Below, one piece after another: positions 32,916 to 32,982 of a stretch of DNA of 32,982 nucleotides (position 1 is its first letter; every line of letters begins with the position of its first letter). The DNA comes from an uncultured Spirochaetales bacterium (GTDB lineage Bacteria > Spirochaetota > Spirochaetia > Sphaerochaetales > Sphaerochaetaceae). Location of the stretch: assembly GCA_949300325.1 (NCBI GenBank), contig CASGDQ010000027.1:1-32982 (forward strand). The letters run 5' to 3'. A program made the position numbers and the translations under genes. The notes under the pieces are model-generated. The model did not search any database and was not told where the DNA came from. It saw only the letters and a program-made list of their open reading frames with translations.

Positions 32916-32982
32916 ATGGCAAAGAAGCCTGTAAAGCAGCTGAGCCCTGAAAGGAAGGAGCTCATCGCAAAGCTCATTGATG
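32916..32982 (+). CDS. Transposase N-terminus (partial)
   Basis: Only 22 codons are visible: MAKKPVKQLSPERKELIAKL and two more residues, running off the window. A basic start followed by a short helix is common in IS256-type transposases, but this is too little for a firm assignment. Support comes from the terminal-repeat-like sequence and the protective hairpin upstream. Confidence 0.45.
   Translation, partial: MAKKPVKQLSPERKELIAKLID

Larger units (their letters stand above)
32842..32982 (+). mobile_element. Left end of an insertion sequence, probably IS256 family (cut by window edge)
   Basis: The sequence from 32842, GAGACTGTAAATAAAATTG and on, resembles the terminal inverted repeats of IS256-family elements, many of which begin GAGACTGT. 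A reading frame typed like a transposase start follows at 32916. The right end is outside the window, so the inverted repeat partner and target duplication cannot be checked. The element lies 2 nt after the jag terminator. Confidence 0.55.

Noticed and set aside
1..32982. CRISPR array, tRNA or rRNA genes
   Set aside because: No regularly spaced long repeats, no tRNA cloverleaf with CCA-type end and no rRNA segments were recognised on either strand by eye.

Overview
This window looks like the replication-origin region of a spirochaete chromosome, probably from a Sphaerochaeta- or Treponema-like lineage. Four things point that way. A block dnaA, dnaN, recF, DUF721/dciA, rpmH, rnpA, yidC, jag runs to the right, and gyrB-gyrA run to the left, divergent from dnaA; I recall the same layout in Borrelia. 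A cyclophilin-FKBP fusion is present, a protein type reported in few bacteria including treponemes. parAB and perfect parS sites sit nearby, and Arg AGA/AGG and Ile ATA codons are used heavily. The genus assignment is inference. No rRNA, tRNA or CRISPR array was seen.

Layout. 1-269: short leader of dnaX, with only broken minus-strand frames. 270-2801 (+): dnaX, ybaB, recR, tightly overlapping. 2778-6008 (-): oppA-oppB-oppC peptide importer without ATPase genes. 6065-7492 (-): a trehalase/GH63-like (alpha/alpha)6 glycosidase. 7629-8573 (-): a DagK/YegS lipid kinase, divergent from a MATE exporter (8660-10003). 10025-13728 (+): nagA, a PepD-type dipeptidase, a C26 gamma-glutamyl hydrolase and an unknown gene, close-packed. 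13749-14939 (+): a TraB/PrgY-type membrane protein. 15041-19095 (-): parA, parB, the cyclophilin-FKBP fusion and radA. 19199-19432 (+): a NifU C-terminal scaffold. 19433-20321: AT-rich, with two perfect parS sites. 20322-24868 (-): gyrB-gyrA. 25104-32795 (+): dnaA, the oriC-like dnaA-dnaN gap, then dnaN, recF, dciA-like, rpmH, rnpA, yidC and jag. From 32842: the left end of an insertion element, probably IS256 family, cut by the window edge.

How it works together. DnaA should load at the dnaA-dnaN gap, where I find five head-to-tail 11-bp iterons plus further DnaA-box-like sites in both orientations. DnaX and DnaN belong to the replicase, GyrAB relaxes the template, RecF, RecR and RadA serve repair, and ParAB with three parS sites segregates the new origins. 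The rpmH-jag block links RNA maturation and membrane-protein insertion to this core.

Most interesting signals: (1) an A9 run in dnaX with stop codons just downstream in both other frames, as expected for programmed tau/gamma production; (2) the helically phased 11-bp iterons in the putative oriC; (3) several genes whose -10 element lies only 6-8 nt before the start codon, predicting leaderless mRNAs; (4) a terminator-like hairpin at the very 5' end of the gyrB transcript; (5) a hairpin in the insertion element that would block read-through and hide the transposase ribosome-binding site.
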